Source: Bolinopsis microptera (Eukaryota > Ctenophora > Tentaculata > Lobata > Bolinopsidae). From it: 64,000 nt of DNA. A program made the translations under genes and the position numbers. Below are positions 1 to 11,031 of this stretch, one piece after another. Every line of letters begins with the position of its first letter. The stretch's first letter is position 1. Under the pieces are notes generated by a model. The model searched no databases. It saw only the letters and a list, made by a program, of their open reading frames with translations, and had not been told where the DNA came from. Location: the NCBI RefSeq assembly GCF_026151205.1, contig NC_087079.1:7226169-7290168 (forward strand), given 5' to 3'.

Positions 1-672
1 AGTACTCCCTTTAATATTCATACCACCCTCATGATACAGGTACTGGAAATGAGAAGCCAGTACTCCCTTTAATATTCATACCACCCTCATGATACAGGTA
101 CTTGAAATGAGAAGCCAGTCCTCCCTTAATATTCATACCACCCTCATGATACAGGTACTTGAAATGAGAAGCCAGTGCTCCCTTTAATATTCATACCACC
201 CTCATGATACAGGTACTTGAAATGAGAAGCCAGTACCCCCTTTAATATTCATACCACCCTCATGATACAGGTACTTGAAATGAGAAGCCAGTACTCCCTT
301 TAATATTCATACCACCCTCATGATACAGGTACTTGAAATGAGAAGCCAATACTACCTTTAATATTCATACCACCCTCATGATACAGGTACCTGAAATGAG
401 AAGCCAGTACTCCCTTTAATATTCATACCACCCTCATGATACAGGTACTTGAAATGAGAAGCCATTACTCCCTTTAATATTCATACCACCCTCATGATAC
501 ATGTACTTGAAATGAGAAGCCAGTACTCCCTTTAATATTCATACCACCCTCATGATACAGGTACTTGAAATGAGAAGCCAGTACTCCCTTTAATATTCAT
601 ACCACCCTCATGATACATGTACTTGAAATGAGAAGCCAGTACTCCCTTTAATATTCATACCACCCTCATGAT
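1..672. repeat. 58-bp minisatellite, about 11.6 copies
   Basis: Head-to-tail units of 58 bp that differ by only a few substitutions and one or two single-base deletions. The array runs off the left edge of the window. Every unit carries ATACAGGTACTT or a one-base variant, so each holds an AG/GTAC junction resembling an acceptor followed by a donor. That is weak evidence, because no polypyrimidine run precedes it. No open frame crosses the array, and there are no spacers between units. Confidence 0.97.
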
Positions 673-922
673 TAGCTGGAGTAACTCAACCAACAAACGA
701 TGAAAACTTGCCACTCTACTCTCTAAGCCAAATAGGCCAACGTTAGGCCTGTTTTTACAATGATGAATGAACTCAAATATCGGACACAGGCCTAAAAAAG
801 GTTCTTGTTTAAATGATACGAAAGTATTAATTCACAACTTCAGTAATTACTAGCTCCACAGATTAAAAGTATCGGATTTCTGGTTCATTCCAGCTAGAAT
901 GTGTCTTGCTAATTTACTCATT

Positions 923-2597
923 GTGTTCTGCTACCCTGCTCGATTATCTGACACTAAAACTTCTCAGGTTCACTACAAATTCACAACTTCAGTAATTACT
1001 AGCTCCACAGATTCTCTACATTATATTTCCCTGTTAACCACGTCAGCACCCAGTGACCTAGTTTTATTTCTGAATTATAACTTTCCGCGATGTTGCTTTT
1101 ATTCGTTCTCGCGATCTTCCTTGTGTTCCCTGTTACTGAAGCAGTGGACGGAAAGTACACTGCCCTGCAGTTTGGGACCACTACAAGTGACTACATAAGC
1201 TTTAATCACGACATGACCCCGTTCCGTACATCATTGACCCTCTGCTCCTGGGTTAAGCGAGTATACACCTCATCCTCCTACCCGACGGTGTTCCACTACT
1301 GGGCGAGCTCGAATACTTATGAGATACTGATTACATCTAACGGGATATACAACAGAGTAGCAGGTGATAGTGTTTTGGACTACTTACCGAGTAAATTCAC
1401 TACCCCGGCTGGACAATGGTTCCACTATTGTCTGACTTGGTCCTCCTCCTCACGGACTATGCAGCTCTACCTGGACGGGGAACTAGCAGCTAGTGACCAG
1501 ACTTCAGGAAGACAACTCTACACCAGCGGGACTGTGTGGTTTAATAGATTCGGTAACAGTGTTAGTAATGGTTTTGTTTTTGGAGGCCAATTATACAGAT
1601 TTAATATGTATACAGAGGTGCTGAGCTCGGAGACAATAAAAAGAATAGCAGACGGAGGTTTGTGTGCCGAAGCAGAGGAGACTATCAGCAGCAGACAACT
1701 ACGCTGGGAGGACGTGCTGGCAAAGTCAAGATCTGGGTCTGTGGTTGAGGTCACCGAGTGTGATGTGATACCTACGAAGCAACTAAAAGCAATGAGGGAA
1801 CAATTAGCTGCAGTCACTAGTAAACTCAACGCTACTGAAGGCGATCTAGAAACAGTGACCGGTAAATTTAATAGCACAAAGGATGAGTTACAAAATGTAA
1901 CAGACCGACTTAATCGGACAGAAGATGAGCTTGGGTCTTGTCTGTCTATTCTTAACGATCTTATCTTAGTACCAGTACTAGCTTGTACCACAGGGATCCT
2001 TATGGTAGTCTCTATTGCTCTGGGGTTGCTGTTCTGCTGTGAGAGAAGGAAGGGAAAGAAAGAAGATAAGGGACTTGGGAAGGTTGCCTATAATGCTTCA
2101 AGTGGAGTGCATCTGGGTGAAGAGGAGGGGAGTTCTCCTAGTGCAGATGACACATCTGACAACATTTACGAGAACTATGAAACTTAACGGTAAATATTTT
2201 TTGATAATTTGGCAATACTTTAAACACATTTCATATGCCACGCAGCCACGCTATCTGTATCACTATCTTTTTGAAATAGGTCTTTGACACTCCATTAACT
2301 ATTACACGGTACACCAATAACCAACTTTATTCTACAACCTCAGGTGAACCTTACAAAGCGAGAAGTACAGCAGTGACGTTTCTCCCGCTTAATAGCATCC
2401 TCTTATTCACCTTGGAACTGTTAAGGACCGCAAAAACTTAAGAAATTTGTGAAAAGTTATTTCGTTTTAAAGTTTGAACTCACCGATCTTTATATGATCA
2501 AGCTGCCGACAAGTTTGTCTGACAGAATGATTAAACTTATTAATTGGAGTGTATTTTTGGTAAATTATTGAACCTATTTAAAGACGACATGCTGTGA
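923..2597 (+). repeat. Segmental duplication, copy 1 (partner 4915-6813)
   Basis: A block of about 1.7 kb holding a whole receptor gene with its 5' and 3' flanks, repeated at 4915-6813. Similarity begins near GTGT[TC]CTGCTACC and ends at the sequence ATGCTGTGA. In copy 2 that point is followed immediately by the GGA microsatellite. A further small duplication lies in the 5' flank: about 35 bp at 831-866 recurs at 980-1014. The non-coding flanks are nearly as conserved as the coding part, so the duplication is fairly recent. Confidence 0.93.
1090..2187 (+). CDS. Type I membrane receptor: pentraxin domain, glycosylated coiled-coil stalk, tyrosine tail
   Basis: Single-exon frame of 365 aa. Residues 1-18 are a signal peptide (MLLLFVLAIFLVFPVTEA). 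Residues 22-195 form a pentraxin/LamG-like fold: C52 and C114 can pair, and HYCLTWSS at 112-119 fits the pentraxin signature H-x-C-x-[ST]-W-x-[ST]. Residues 230-283 are a heptad-repeat stalk with four N-x-T/S sequons. Residues 289-317 are a transmembrane helix, followed by CCERRKGKK as the stop-transfer sequence. The acidic cytoplasmic tail ends NIYENYET; Y360 followed by EN is a Y-x-N motif that SH2 domains of the Grb2 type can bind. I infer a cell-surface recognition receptor. The ligand is unknown. The intact paralogue shows what the broken copy at 5083 has lost. Confidence 0.85.
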   Translation: MLLLFVLAIFLVFPVTEAVDGKYTALQFGTTTSDYISFNHDMTPFRTSLTLCSWVKRVYTSSSYPTVFHYWASSNTYEILITSNGIYNRVAGDSVLDYLPSKFTTPAGQWFHYCLTWSSSSRTMQLYLDGELAASDQTSGRQLYTSGTVWFNRFGNSVSNGFVFGGQLYRFNMYTEVLSSETIKRIADGGLCAEAEETISSRQLRWEDVLAKSRSGSVVEVTECDVIPTKQLKAMREQLAAVTSKLNATEGDLETVTGKFNSTKDELQNVTDRLNRTEDELGSCLSILNDLILVPVLACTTGILMVVSIALGLLFCCERRKGKKEDKGLGKVAYNASSGVHLGEEEGSSPSADDTSDNIYENYET

Positions 2598-3110
2598 AGT
2601 ACATGGTATTACTTTACTTCTTTGACTTTCAATTTACCTCGAAGTTTAACTGCTGGTCTTTTTTCATTCAATAGTTTAAAATTGGGATTATTTCATTATC
2701 AACGCATTTATTAATAAAACAAATATTTAATAAAACAAATATTTATTTTTACGGCACAATCAAACAATATCAATAATAAATAAATCAGGGGAGGTTTGAA
2801 GAGGTTTCAAGTGCCGAAGGCCACTGCTTATCTTTAGGATTTGAGAGTGACCTGTGCTTGAAACCCCCTCAACCATCCACTACGTCAATAAACTTATTAT
2901 ACAAATATAGAAAAATATAGAAAAATATAGTTATCTAAGCTAAAATTGCTTATTGGTCTAGTTTGGTGACATAGGAGAGCCCAGTTGAGTTTTAGTTTTG
3001 GTTTATGTTTTAAATCATAGTTTGAAAGGTTAGCCATGTTTCATGGCAGAGAGAGATATCATGTGTGCATGAGAGCCGTACCGGATGTAGAATTTGAGAT
3101 ATAATATAGA
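2200..3110. other. Intergenic region with probable 3' end of the receptor gene
   Basis: No gene is seen. Up to 2597 it matches the 3' flank of the second receptor copy. Overlapping AATAAA hexamers near 2708-2735 could be poly(A) signals. The 2890-3110 part probably belongs to the 3' region of the antisense LINE fragment that follows. Confidence 0.5.
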
Positions 3111-3114
3111 TTAG

Positions 3115-3922
3115 TTACCATATATTAGGGTCACCTCGATTTTGGAGGGATAGCAAGTGCTTTTTAAGGTTAGATTTAATAATACCTGACGAGGCTGATA
3201 AGTCTGAATTTTTGGAAGAACCCGGGATTAGTATCCCATCTTCATTAGCATCACATATTTCGAATACATAGGGGATGAGATCATTCCAAATTTTCGTAGA
3301 GGTGTACAAAAAGTTCTGTTGGGAGATATCTAACCTCAGTAATGGGACAATCAGACGAAGTTTTTCATTTCTAGGACAGAACTTGAAAAGATCTTTAATC
3401 GACTGGGGGACATCAAATTTAAGAATTTTGAATAGTTCCATAAATGTATGGTACATGTGCAGATTCTCCAGGTTGATAATTTTCTGCTCAGTGAATAGCG
3501 GTTTAGTGTGTTCAAGACAGTAGTTCTTGCTAGCCATATGTTCGTTATAAGTTCTTGAACGTGCACAGGTTAAGTAGTATTCTTTATGATCAAAATTAGG
3601 AATGTTACCAAATAGCAGTCTTATACATCGTTTTTGAATTGCAAAGATTTTATTCAGCTTATGTTTAGGGATCCCACCCCAGCAACTTATACAATAGCTA
3701 AGATGTGACATAAAAAGAGCATTGTATAGTTTCAAATATGTAGATTTGGGAATGAATTTGCAAATTCTCTTAATCGATACAATACTGGAGTTCAGCTTTA
3801 AAGATAAATGATTAAGATGTGGTTCCCAACATAGCTGTTCGTCTATTATCACCCCAAGAAACTTTGTACATTGAACTTTTTCTAGCTTTTTGCCATCTAT
3901 TGAAATCGTTAGATTCCTGTTA
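3115..3922 (-). mobile_element. 5'-truncated non-LTR retrotransposon (CR1/L2/Jockey-like), C-terminal reverse transcriptase part
   Basis: A minus-strand open frame of 245 aa from its first Met, readable further upstream to about 3922. It has the look of the thumb and C-terminal region of LINE reverse transcriptases: FLGVIID near the start, then LSYCISCWGG and a basic IQKRCIRLLFG segment. Catalytic motifs (F/YxDD) are absent because the copy starts downstream of them. It is truncated at its 5' end, as LINE insertions usually are. The family name is inferred from these short motifs only. Confidence 0.8.
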
Positions 3923-3939
3923 AAGGGCCGTACGTCTGT

Positions 3940-4528
3940 GAGTTAAATACAGAGGAATACCTTAGAATCTTATAATCGGAGCTTTATGAACGGATATTAA
4001 TAATGTTAAATGATATTAACATTATTTCCAAGATCAAGCTTAGAACTTAAAAGCTTTTACGTTTGGAGCTATAATTATACATAATTTACATGCCTTTCTG
4101 TGTAACTTCAATTTTATTTCAGGTGTATCTCAGCTCATGGTTTTCGTAGGCTAATAATTATTTTTCAACCGGTCATAAAACGTCTCCTCTCCATTGGTTA
4201 TAGGTTCGCTAGTAGTAGTATTGTAAATTGTTAATATATTCCTAATTAGTAATTTAGTCGGCCCGTACGCTCATTTTACATGTATTTCTATATGCACGGA
4301 TCAGAGCAGGATACTTAAGACTAAGTGACCTCACAGGTTCAAATTGTTTTGGCTGGATATCTCGGCGCGCGAATGAAATACAACTGTACGGACTACGGAT
4401 TTAACAAAAGTGGTTTATAGGATTAATGTATTAGAAGGATTTGCACGAGAGAAAAAACTTTCACAAGCTCTCCTCATCGCATTAAAGCTCCGATTATGAG
4501 ATTCTAAGAATTCCTCTGTATTTAACTC
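3940..4528. mobile_element. Short element with 46-bp terminal inverted repeats
   Basis: The arm at 3940-3986 (GAGTTAAATACAGAGGAAT...) returns in reverse complement at 4483-4528 with about four mismatches. It encloses about 500 bp of non-coding, AT-rich sequence. No coding frame and no clear target duplication is seen. A non-autonomous inverted-repeat transposon or foldback element fits best. Its left arm begins about 20 bp beyond the truncated end of the LINE fragment. Confidence 0.65.
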
Positions 4529-5082
4529 AACAGTCCAAACGCTCCTATTATGGACTGATATCTCCTCTACCGGACTAAACACCTCCCCCGTGGACGGTGG
4601 AGGCTTCCAAGCTACTGCAGAATTAACAGCTCTCTTCAAAAAGTGTCACTCCAGATGAATAAAAATTATTGCCTTTATTTGAACAAAGTTTCGGTGTCTA
4701 AGTATTTCATAACCTTCAGTGCATAATTAATACAACAGTTCGCTTAAATTGTTAAAACTTAACAGGGAAGGACTTTTTATATTTGGGCTAGGAAACTTGA
4801 TTGAATTTGTGCAAATTATGGTGTGTTAATCGCTCGCATCTGAATTTTGATGAATCCTGACATTTAATATCAAAATATGTATTATAAATTATCAGATTTT
4901 TTGCCAGCTGCACTGTGTCCTGCTACCCTGCTCGATTATCTGACGCTAAAACTTCTCAGGTTCACTTACAAATTCACAACTTCAGTAATTACTAGCTCCA
5001 CAGATTCTCTACATTATGTTTCCCTGTTGACCACGTCAGCACCCAGTGACCTAGTTTTATTTCTGAAATATAACTTTCCGCG

Positions 5083-6240
5083 ATGTTGCTTTTATTCGTT
5101 CTCACTATCTTCCTTGTGTTCCCTGTTACTGAAACAGTGGACGGAAAGTACACTGCTTTGCAGTTTGGGACTACTTTTAGTGACTACATAAGCTTTAATC
5201 ACGACATGAGCCCGTTTCATACATCATTGACCCTCTGCTCTTGGGTTAAGCGAGTATCCACCTCATCCTCCTTTCCGACGGTGTTCCACTACCAGACGAG
5301 CTCCAGTACTTATGAGATACTGATTACATCTTACGGGGAATACAACAGAATACTATATGATAGGGTTTTGGACAACTTACAGAGTAAATTCACTACCCCG
5401 GCCGGACAATGGTTCCACTATTGTCTGACTTGGTCCTCCTCCTCACGGACTACGCAGCTCTACCTGGACGGGGAACTAGCAGCTAGTGGCCAGACTTCAT
5501 CAGGAAGAGAACTGTACACCAGCGGGACTGTGTGGTTTGATAGATTCGGTAACCAGGATAGTAATGGTGTTGTTTTTAGAGGCCAATTATACAGATTTAA
5601 TATGTATACAGAGGTGCTGAGCTCGGAGACAATAAAAAGAATAGCAGACGGTGGTTTGTGTGCTGAAGTAGAGACTATCAGCAGCAGACAACTACGCTGG
5701 GAGGACGTACTGGCAAAGTCAAGATCTGGGTCTGTGGTTGAGGTCACCGGGTGTGATATAACGGAATATCGGGAATTCATGGAGAGTCGATTAAATGAAA
5801 AGGAGGTGCAACTAAAGGCAATGAGGGTAGAATTGGCTGCAGTCACTAGTAAACTCAACACGACTGAAGGCGATCTAGTAACAGTGACCGGTAAATTTAA
5901 TAGCACAAAGGATGAGTTACAAAATGTAACAGGCCGACTTAATCGGACAGAAGACGATCTAGAAACAATGACCAGGCAATTAAACAGCACAAAAGATGAG
6001 TTACAAAATGTAACAGGCCGACTTAATCGGACAGAAGATGATCTAGAAACAATGACCAGGCAATTAAACAGCACAAAAGATGAGTTACAAAATGTAACAG
6101 GCCGACTTAATCGGACAGAAGATGAGCTTGGCCTATTGTCTGTCTATTCTAAACGATCTTATCTTAGTACCAGTACTAGCTTGTACAACAGGGATCCTAA
6201 TGGTAGTCTCCATTGCTCTGAGCTTGCTGTTCTGCTGTGA
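5083..6240 (+). pseudogene. Pentraxin-domain receptor paralogue, frameshifted before the transmembrane segment
   Basis: Frame of 385 aa. It keeps the signal peptide, the pentraxin-like domain with both cysteines and the HYCLTWSS signature, and an enlarged stalk. The stalk carries a 28-aa (84-bp) unit of four heptads, in which three of the four heptads hold an N-x-T/S sequon, iterated to about three copies against one in the paralogue. Near 6131-6134 it has one more base than copy 1 (four bases where copy 1 has three), so the frame leaves the transmembrane code and stops at 6240. The transmembrane and tail code survives out of frame at 6137-6385. A 7-bp insertion near 6366 also destroys the final tyrosine motif. 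It is either a pseudogene or a gene now making a secreted pentraxin with a stalk; transcripts would tell. Confidence 0.75.
5940..6125 (+). repeat. 84-bp coding repeat (four heptads per unit)
   Basis: In-frame tandem units of 28 codons encoding the stalk of the second receptor copy. The two full units are almost identical, while the paralogue has a single one, so the stalk has lengthened by unequal exchange. The heptad spacing is kept exactly. Confidence 0.88.
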
Positions 6241-6812
6241 GAGAAGGAAGGGAAAGAAAGAAGATAAGGGACTTGGGAAGGTTGCCTATAATGCTTCAAG
6301 TGGAGTGCATCTGGGTGAGGAGGAGGGGAGTTCTCCTAGTGTAGATGACACATCTGACAACATCAAACATTTACGAGAACTATGAAACTTAACGGTAAAT
6401 AATTTTTGATAATTTGGCAATACTTCAAGCACATTTCATATGCCACGCAGCCACGCTATCTGTATCACTATCGTTTTGAAATTGGTCTTTGACACTCCAT
6501 TAACTATTACACGGTACACCAATAACGAACTTCATTCTACAACCTCAGGCGAACCTTACAAATCGAGAAGTACAGCAGTGACGTTTCTCCCGCTTGATAG
6601 CATCCTCTTCTTGCAGGATTATTCACCTTGGAACTGTCAAGGACCAGAAAAACTTAAGAAATTTGTGAAAAGTTATTTCGTTTTAAAGTTTGAACTCACC
6701 GATCTTTATATGATTAAGCTTCGGTCAAGTTTGTCTGACAGAATGATTAAACTTATTAGTTTGAGTGTATTTTTGGTAAATTATTGAATCTGTTTAAAGA
6801 CGACATGCTGTG

Positions 6813-7047
6813 AGGAGGAGGAGGAGGAGGAGGAGGAGGAGGAGGAGGAGGAGGAGGAGGAGGAGGAGGAGGAGGAGGAGGAGGAGGAGGAGGAGGAGGA
6901 GGAGGAGGAGGAGGAGGAGGAGGAGGAGGAGGAGGAGGAGGAGGAGGAGGAGGAGGAGGAGGAGGAGGAGGAGGAGGAGGAGGAGGAGGAGGAGGAGGAG
7001 GAGGAGGAGGAGAAGGGGGATGAGGAGGAGAAGGGGGATAGGAGGAA
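6813..7047. repeat. (GGA)n microsatellite, about 235 bp
   Basis: About 200 bp of perfect GGA trinucleotide, then a degenerate end. The strand asymmetry is purine on plus and pyrimidine on minus. The long Ser, Leu or Arg frames across it are artefacts of the repeat. Its inner end joins the same GTCCG-rich block (7049-7160) that abuts the TCC arrays at 10.5 and 15.4 kb. Confidence 0.98.
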
Positions 7048-7048
7048 G

Positions 7049-7185
7049 CATCTAAATGTTATTTCCATAACATTTTTTGTCCAATTTTGTCCGCCCTACT
7101 TTTTATCCGTTTTGAAAATATAGGGTACCGAACGGACAAAAAGGGACACAAAACATGAACATGAACTCCCCCCCCCCCCCCCCCC
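7049..7185 (-). repeat. GTCCG/GGACA-rich block plus C18 tract
   Basis: Same block as 10446-10543 and 15281-15397, here in reverse orientation. It contains the GGTACCGAACGGACAAAAAG segment and repeated GGACAAAAA words, and ends in C18 at 7168-7185. In all three places it lies directly at the edge of a TCC/GGA array, so block and array move as one unit. Confidence 0.8.
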
Positions 7186-7189
7186 AAAC

Positions 7190-7510
7190 AAAAATCAATT
7201 TGGAAGCCGAAGCAAACGGTATAAAAATGGAACTACTTGGACGATTACATTTACATCTGCTAAATAGTGTGTTTATACAATACTGAGAGGACAGTCCCTT
7301 TGAGGATAGGAACGTTCTACGTAACGCATCACTTAAACTTTCTTAATTTAGCTGTAGCGTGGCGTAGGAAGTAAATAGGGATTCCAAACTTTCACAGAGC
7401 AATTACATATGACATAGCGCAATACAAGCATGTCTTAGATACATAGTACAAGGTAGCATAACGTCATCCTTTATAAAACAATTGTTTTCCTAAAAGCTTC
7501 CACTTTGACA
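7190..7510. other. Non-coding spacer
   Basis: No gene or clear element is seen. It contains short relatives (AACGCATCAC, TAGCGTGGCG) of the inverted-repeat element that begins at 7511. Confidence 0.4.
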
Positions 7511-8205
7511 AAGCTGTGAGAAGCCTCATTGAGTGCGCGGCGTGGCACAGTAACGCATCGCGCTACAAATCACCACAAAAGGGGTACTTTGGATAAAAAC
7601 GCGATCTTCACCCTCAGAATCGACTTTTAAAATTTTATGCTTTTCTCTGTCAAAATAAGCCTTATAATTATATCGAAATACCCCCCCCCCCCCCCTTTCT
7701 ACCCCCGCCCCCTTTCGTGTGCTCTCTTCTTCTGTCAACGGGTGATACTCTTAAAATATTTGTTCCAATTATTAGGGACGGTCGAGTGTCGACGAGTCCA
7801 ACTCAGCGCGCGTCCTGGTAGGTTATATAAACCTACAATTCTTCTTCAGCTTTCTTGAACTCTCGCATCTCGGCTGTCTCATACCCAGCAGACCTTACTG
7901 GTTGGCGATATTACTACAGGTAATTGCGTCTTCACAGCTTGTTGAGCTCCGCGCGCGCTCGCGTCGTAAGTATATTACTATATTGCATTTGCACGCCGCG
8001 CTTCAAACATTCCAAAAATGCAATCGCACCACGTACCACGTGATACGATTCAGCCAACCAGAGAACAAGAATCCGCGAAGTTATAAAGGCTGCGCAGCGC
8101 ACTTTTATATGGCCCAAAATATGAAATAAAACTTTTTGCAATAATTCTTGTAGCGCGATGCGTTACTGTGCCGCGCCGCGCACCCAATAAGGTTTTTCAC
8201 AGCGA
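7511..8205. mobile_element. 0.7-kb element with 57-bp GC-rich terminal inverted repeats
   Basis: The arm at 7511-7567 reappears inverted at 8149-8205; both contain CACAGTAACGCATCGCGCTAC. A partial third copy of the core (ATGCGTTACTGTGCCGCGCC) follows at 8227-8246. Inside lie a C15 tract (7681-7695) and a segment (7738-7840) that recurs inverted at 13378-13480 and in part at 9776-9836. No transposase frame is present, so it is probably a non-autonomous DNA transposon. Confidence 0.75.
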
Positions 8206-8249
8206 CAGATCTGGCTAGATCGGCGAAATGCGTTACTGTGCCGCGCCGA

Positions 8250-8960
8250 GCTGCCATGAATTGACATCGTCAATTAACGATAATTCGCGATTCAAAATCT
8301 ACGTTGTTTTAAATTTTCCTCCTGCGGAAGAAAACGTTATTTTTACAAGGCGAAAATTTTTTTGAAAAACAAACGTTTCAGTAATAGTAGAGGCTCTTAC
8401 GGGCAAATAAGGCACTCTTCTGCTGGAGCCCCTAGGCTCCTGGGATGATTGTTTTATGGACTAGTAATTAGTGCCGCATCGATAGCCGATCTCAGATGCC
8501 ACTATGGAGGCTGTATGGCCATGTGCTGACGGTTATTTGCTTTTTCCCGCGCACCTTGCTAAATCACAAAGTAAACGCTCGAATTTGATTTCAAAATATT
8601 CACACAACTTCTAGATACCTACTTGACAATATTACGTAGCCAGATTTACCTCTGTTGCTTATCTCTTGGTGTTATGACCATTCAAAGTTTCAGATTATCA
8701 CGTGACACATTATGTCACAGTAAATGCGCGCAAGAAAAACTTTCTCACATATTTTTGATTCGGCGCAAGCGCGCTCCGCACAATTACTACAAAAAGGACC
8801 AGGAATTTTCCGACGAGTTACACTACGTCATTTAATAGACATTTATTATTATGTGTGATACGAATGGTAACGAAACTTGTATCATAAGAAACAATGATTT
8901 AAAAAACAAGCTGCTATGATAAATGTTGCTATAAATCAGTAAGAACTACCTCGATGTAAA
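8250..8960. other. Non-coding spacer
   Basis: No convincing gene. Short open frames have no recognisable domains. The only notable word is a GCGCAAGCGCGC-type GC-rich patch near 8762-8775. Confidence 0.4.
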
Positions 8961-8967
8961 CATATTA

Positions 8968-9067
8968 GGGGTCGTTCACATAATACGGAATCACCGAGAG
9001 GGGGGGGGGGGCCGGGGGGTTAAATTAAACGTTGTTCAGGACGTGATTACGTAATATGTCAACGATC
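8968..9067. mobile_element. Short relative of the GGGGTCGTTCACAT inverted-repeat family
   Basis: Starts GGGGTCGTTCACATAATACG and ends in a decayed reverse complement (GATTACGTAATATGTCAACGAT). In between is a G-rich centre with G12CCG6. This is the same family as the well-preserved copy at 36172-36655 but only about 100 bp long. Confidence 0.7.
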
Positions 9068-9957
9068 CTGTAAGAACATTACATTGGCTGTTACATTCCA
9101 TACATTGAGTTTTACGGGGCTAAATTTGAACTTTAACAAGTTCTCTGTTTTAGTGTTCTGCTCTGGTGTTAGTTGGCATAACAAATACACCATTCGCACC
9201 TTTAAATGTGACTGATCAGTGACGGGGAAGATGTAATTGTAAAATAGCATTTAGTCCGCTGCATTTCCCTAGCACCCAATTTGGATCTTATGTCATGGTC
9301 AGTAAAATGAATTCCAACGAATCTTTAAACTAATACCCACCAGGTTCTGAAAATAGCACTTTCAACTGCTTTTAAAAATAAGCTATTTCTAATTTTCGAT
9401 CTGACTGTAACTTCGTCGATTAGGCGAGGTTTTACAAAATAAAAAACTTTCATATGCCCCGTTTTAAACATCAAACTGTATTTTAATGTAATCAACGCCA
9501 CAATGTAATAAAAACTATTTGTTTGATCAAAACTAAAAATGTCATAGCTGAAATCGATGGATCAGTTTGATAAAAGTTGAAACTAGTATAACGTGCTTCA
9601 AACCCCGGGTTGACACTTGGCCGTAAATCTCTGTTTGACATTTAGAGTTCTAAAGCTTACACACAAGAATTCTAGCAAACGTAATGTATTAAGAGAATAC
9701 AACGTTAAAGAATTAAATTACAAAGAATACAAGGTTTCCAGGGACTTCGAAGAAATCTATACCAGTAACATCTGTCAAACTCGTCGACGGTCCATTTGAC
9801 ATTTGAAACAAATATTTTACGAGTATTACCCGTTAAAAAATTTAATATTAATGAAGGATGTTAGGTTTGGCCTTGAGGCAATCTAGGTAAACCATAGGTA
9901 AAAATATAATATTAATCATAAGCTAAAATGTACTAATCTTTGTATTCTAAATGGGGA
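9068..9957. other. Non-coding spacer
   Basis: No gene recognised. The 9776-9836 part is related to pieces at 7738 and 13378 (words ...AAATATTTTACGAGTATTACCCGTTAA...). Confidence 0.4.
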
Positions 9958-10445
9958 AAAAGAAGGGGGGGGGGGGGGGGGGGGGGGGTCCAACCCGATG
10001 TCCGATATGAGGGTTGATGAGGCCAAAATCGGAATCGGAAAAATCGGAAAATTGAGAAATTTTAGAGAATCGATCTCTAAAACCTCTCAGAAGTGATATA
10101 ATTCAACCAGAACCCCTACATATGCTATATTGTTATGAGAAAACGAACTAATTGGACATTCCAATAGTATGTTTTATGTGTTTTTCCACTGCAGGGGCTA
10201 GTATGCTCACTACTAGTTGGAGTTGTCATGTACTCCCAGACCCGAGTGCTTTGGCCTCTTGACGTGAGATCGATTGTTTCTGCTCATTAATTTTATCCCT
10301 GTTACTTGTTATTATGTATTAGTACAACACTAGGTACCGGGTTATATTTTGTGGTCCGGTCTTTAAACAAACCATAATATCACTAGTACACTGCACCTTA
10401 AATGTATAGTCAAGTACATTTGTATCGTAACACATGCTTGGCTGG

Positions 10446-10543
10446 GGGATCATGTTTTGTGTCCGTTCGGTACCCTGTATTTTCAAAACGGACAAAAAGT
10501 AGGGCGGACAAAAACGGACAAAAACAGACAAAACATTTAGATG
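10446..10543 (+). repeat. GTCCG/GGACA-rich block at the head of a TCC array
   Basis: Forward copy of the block also found at 15281-15397 and inverted at 7049-7160. It includes GTCCGTTCGGTACCCTGTAT and runs of GGACAAAAA, ending AACATTTAGATG, where the TCC array begins. Confidence 0.85.
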
Positions 10544-10994
10544 TCCTCCTCCTCCTCCTCCTAAGTCTTCCTCCTCCTGAGTCCTTCTCCTCCTCAGTCC
10601 TCTTCAGTCCTCTTCCTGACTCCTCGTCCTCGTCCTTCTCCTCAGTCCTCCTCACCTTCCTCCTCAATCCCCTTCTCCTCCTCAGTCCTACTCCCAGTCC
10701 TCCTCCTTCTCCTTCTTCTTCTCCTCCTCATCCTCATTTCTCCTCCTGATCCTCCTTCTCCTCCCCATCAGTCCTCCTCAGTCCTCCTCATAGTCGTCCT
10801 CCTCCTCCTGAGTCCTTCTCATCCTCCTCCACCTCCTGAGTCCACCTCCTGAGTCCTCCTCCTGAGTCCTCATCCTCCTCCTGAGTCATCATCCTCTTCC
10901 TCCTGAGTCCTCCCCCAGTCCTCCCCCAGTCCTCTTCCTCCTTCTCCTCCTCATCCTCCTCCTCATCAGTCCTCATCCTCTGTCCTCCTCATAA

Positions 10995-11031
<37 letters not shown>

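Larger units (their letters stand above)
4915..6813 (+). repeat. Segmental duplication, copy 2 (partner 923-2597)
   Basis: Second copy of the receptor-gene block. It is about 220 bp longer than copy 1, mainly because the stalk-coding part has two extra 84-bp units. Its similarity to copy 1 stops exactly at the start of the GGA array at 6813, so that array marks a breakpoint or insertion. Confidence 0.92.

Noticed and set aside
1-672. CRISPR-like array
   Set aside because: The 58-bp units are directly adjacent with no unique spacers, and the surrounding DNA is animal.
899-1198. Upstream coding frame conserved in both receptor copies (also 4877-5191)
   Set aside because: It persists only because the whole 5' flank is duplicated. 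It overlaps the signal-peptide start in another frame and shows no domain.
6781-7068. Poly-Ser, poly-Leu and poly-Arg proteins
   Set aside because: They are the three readings of a GGA microsatellite.
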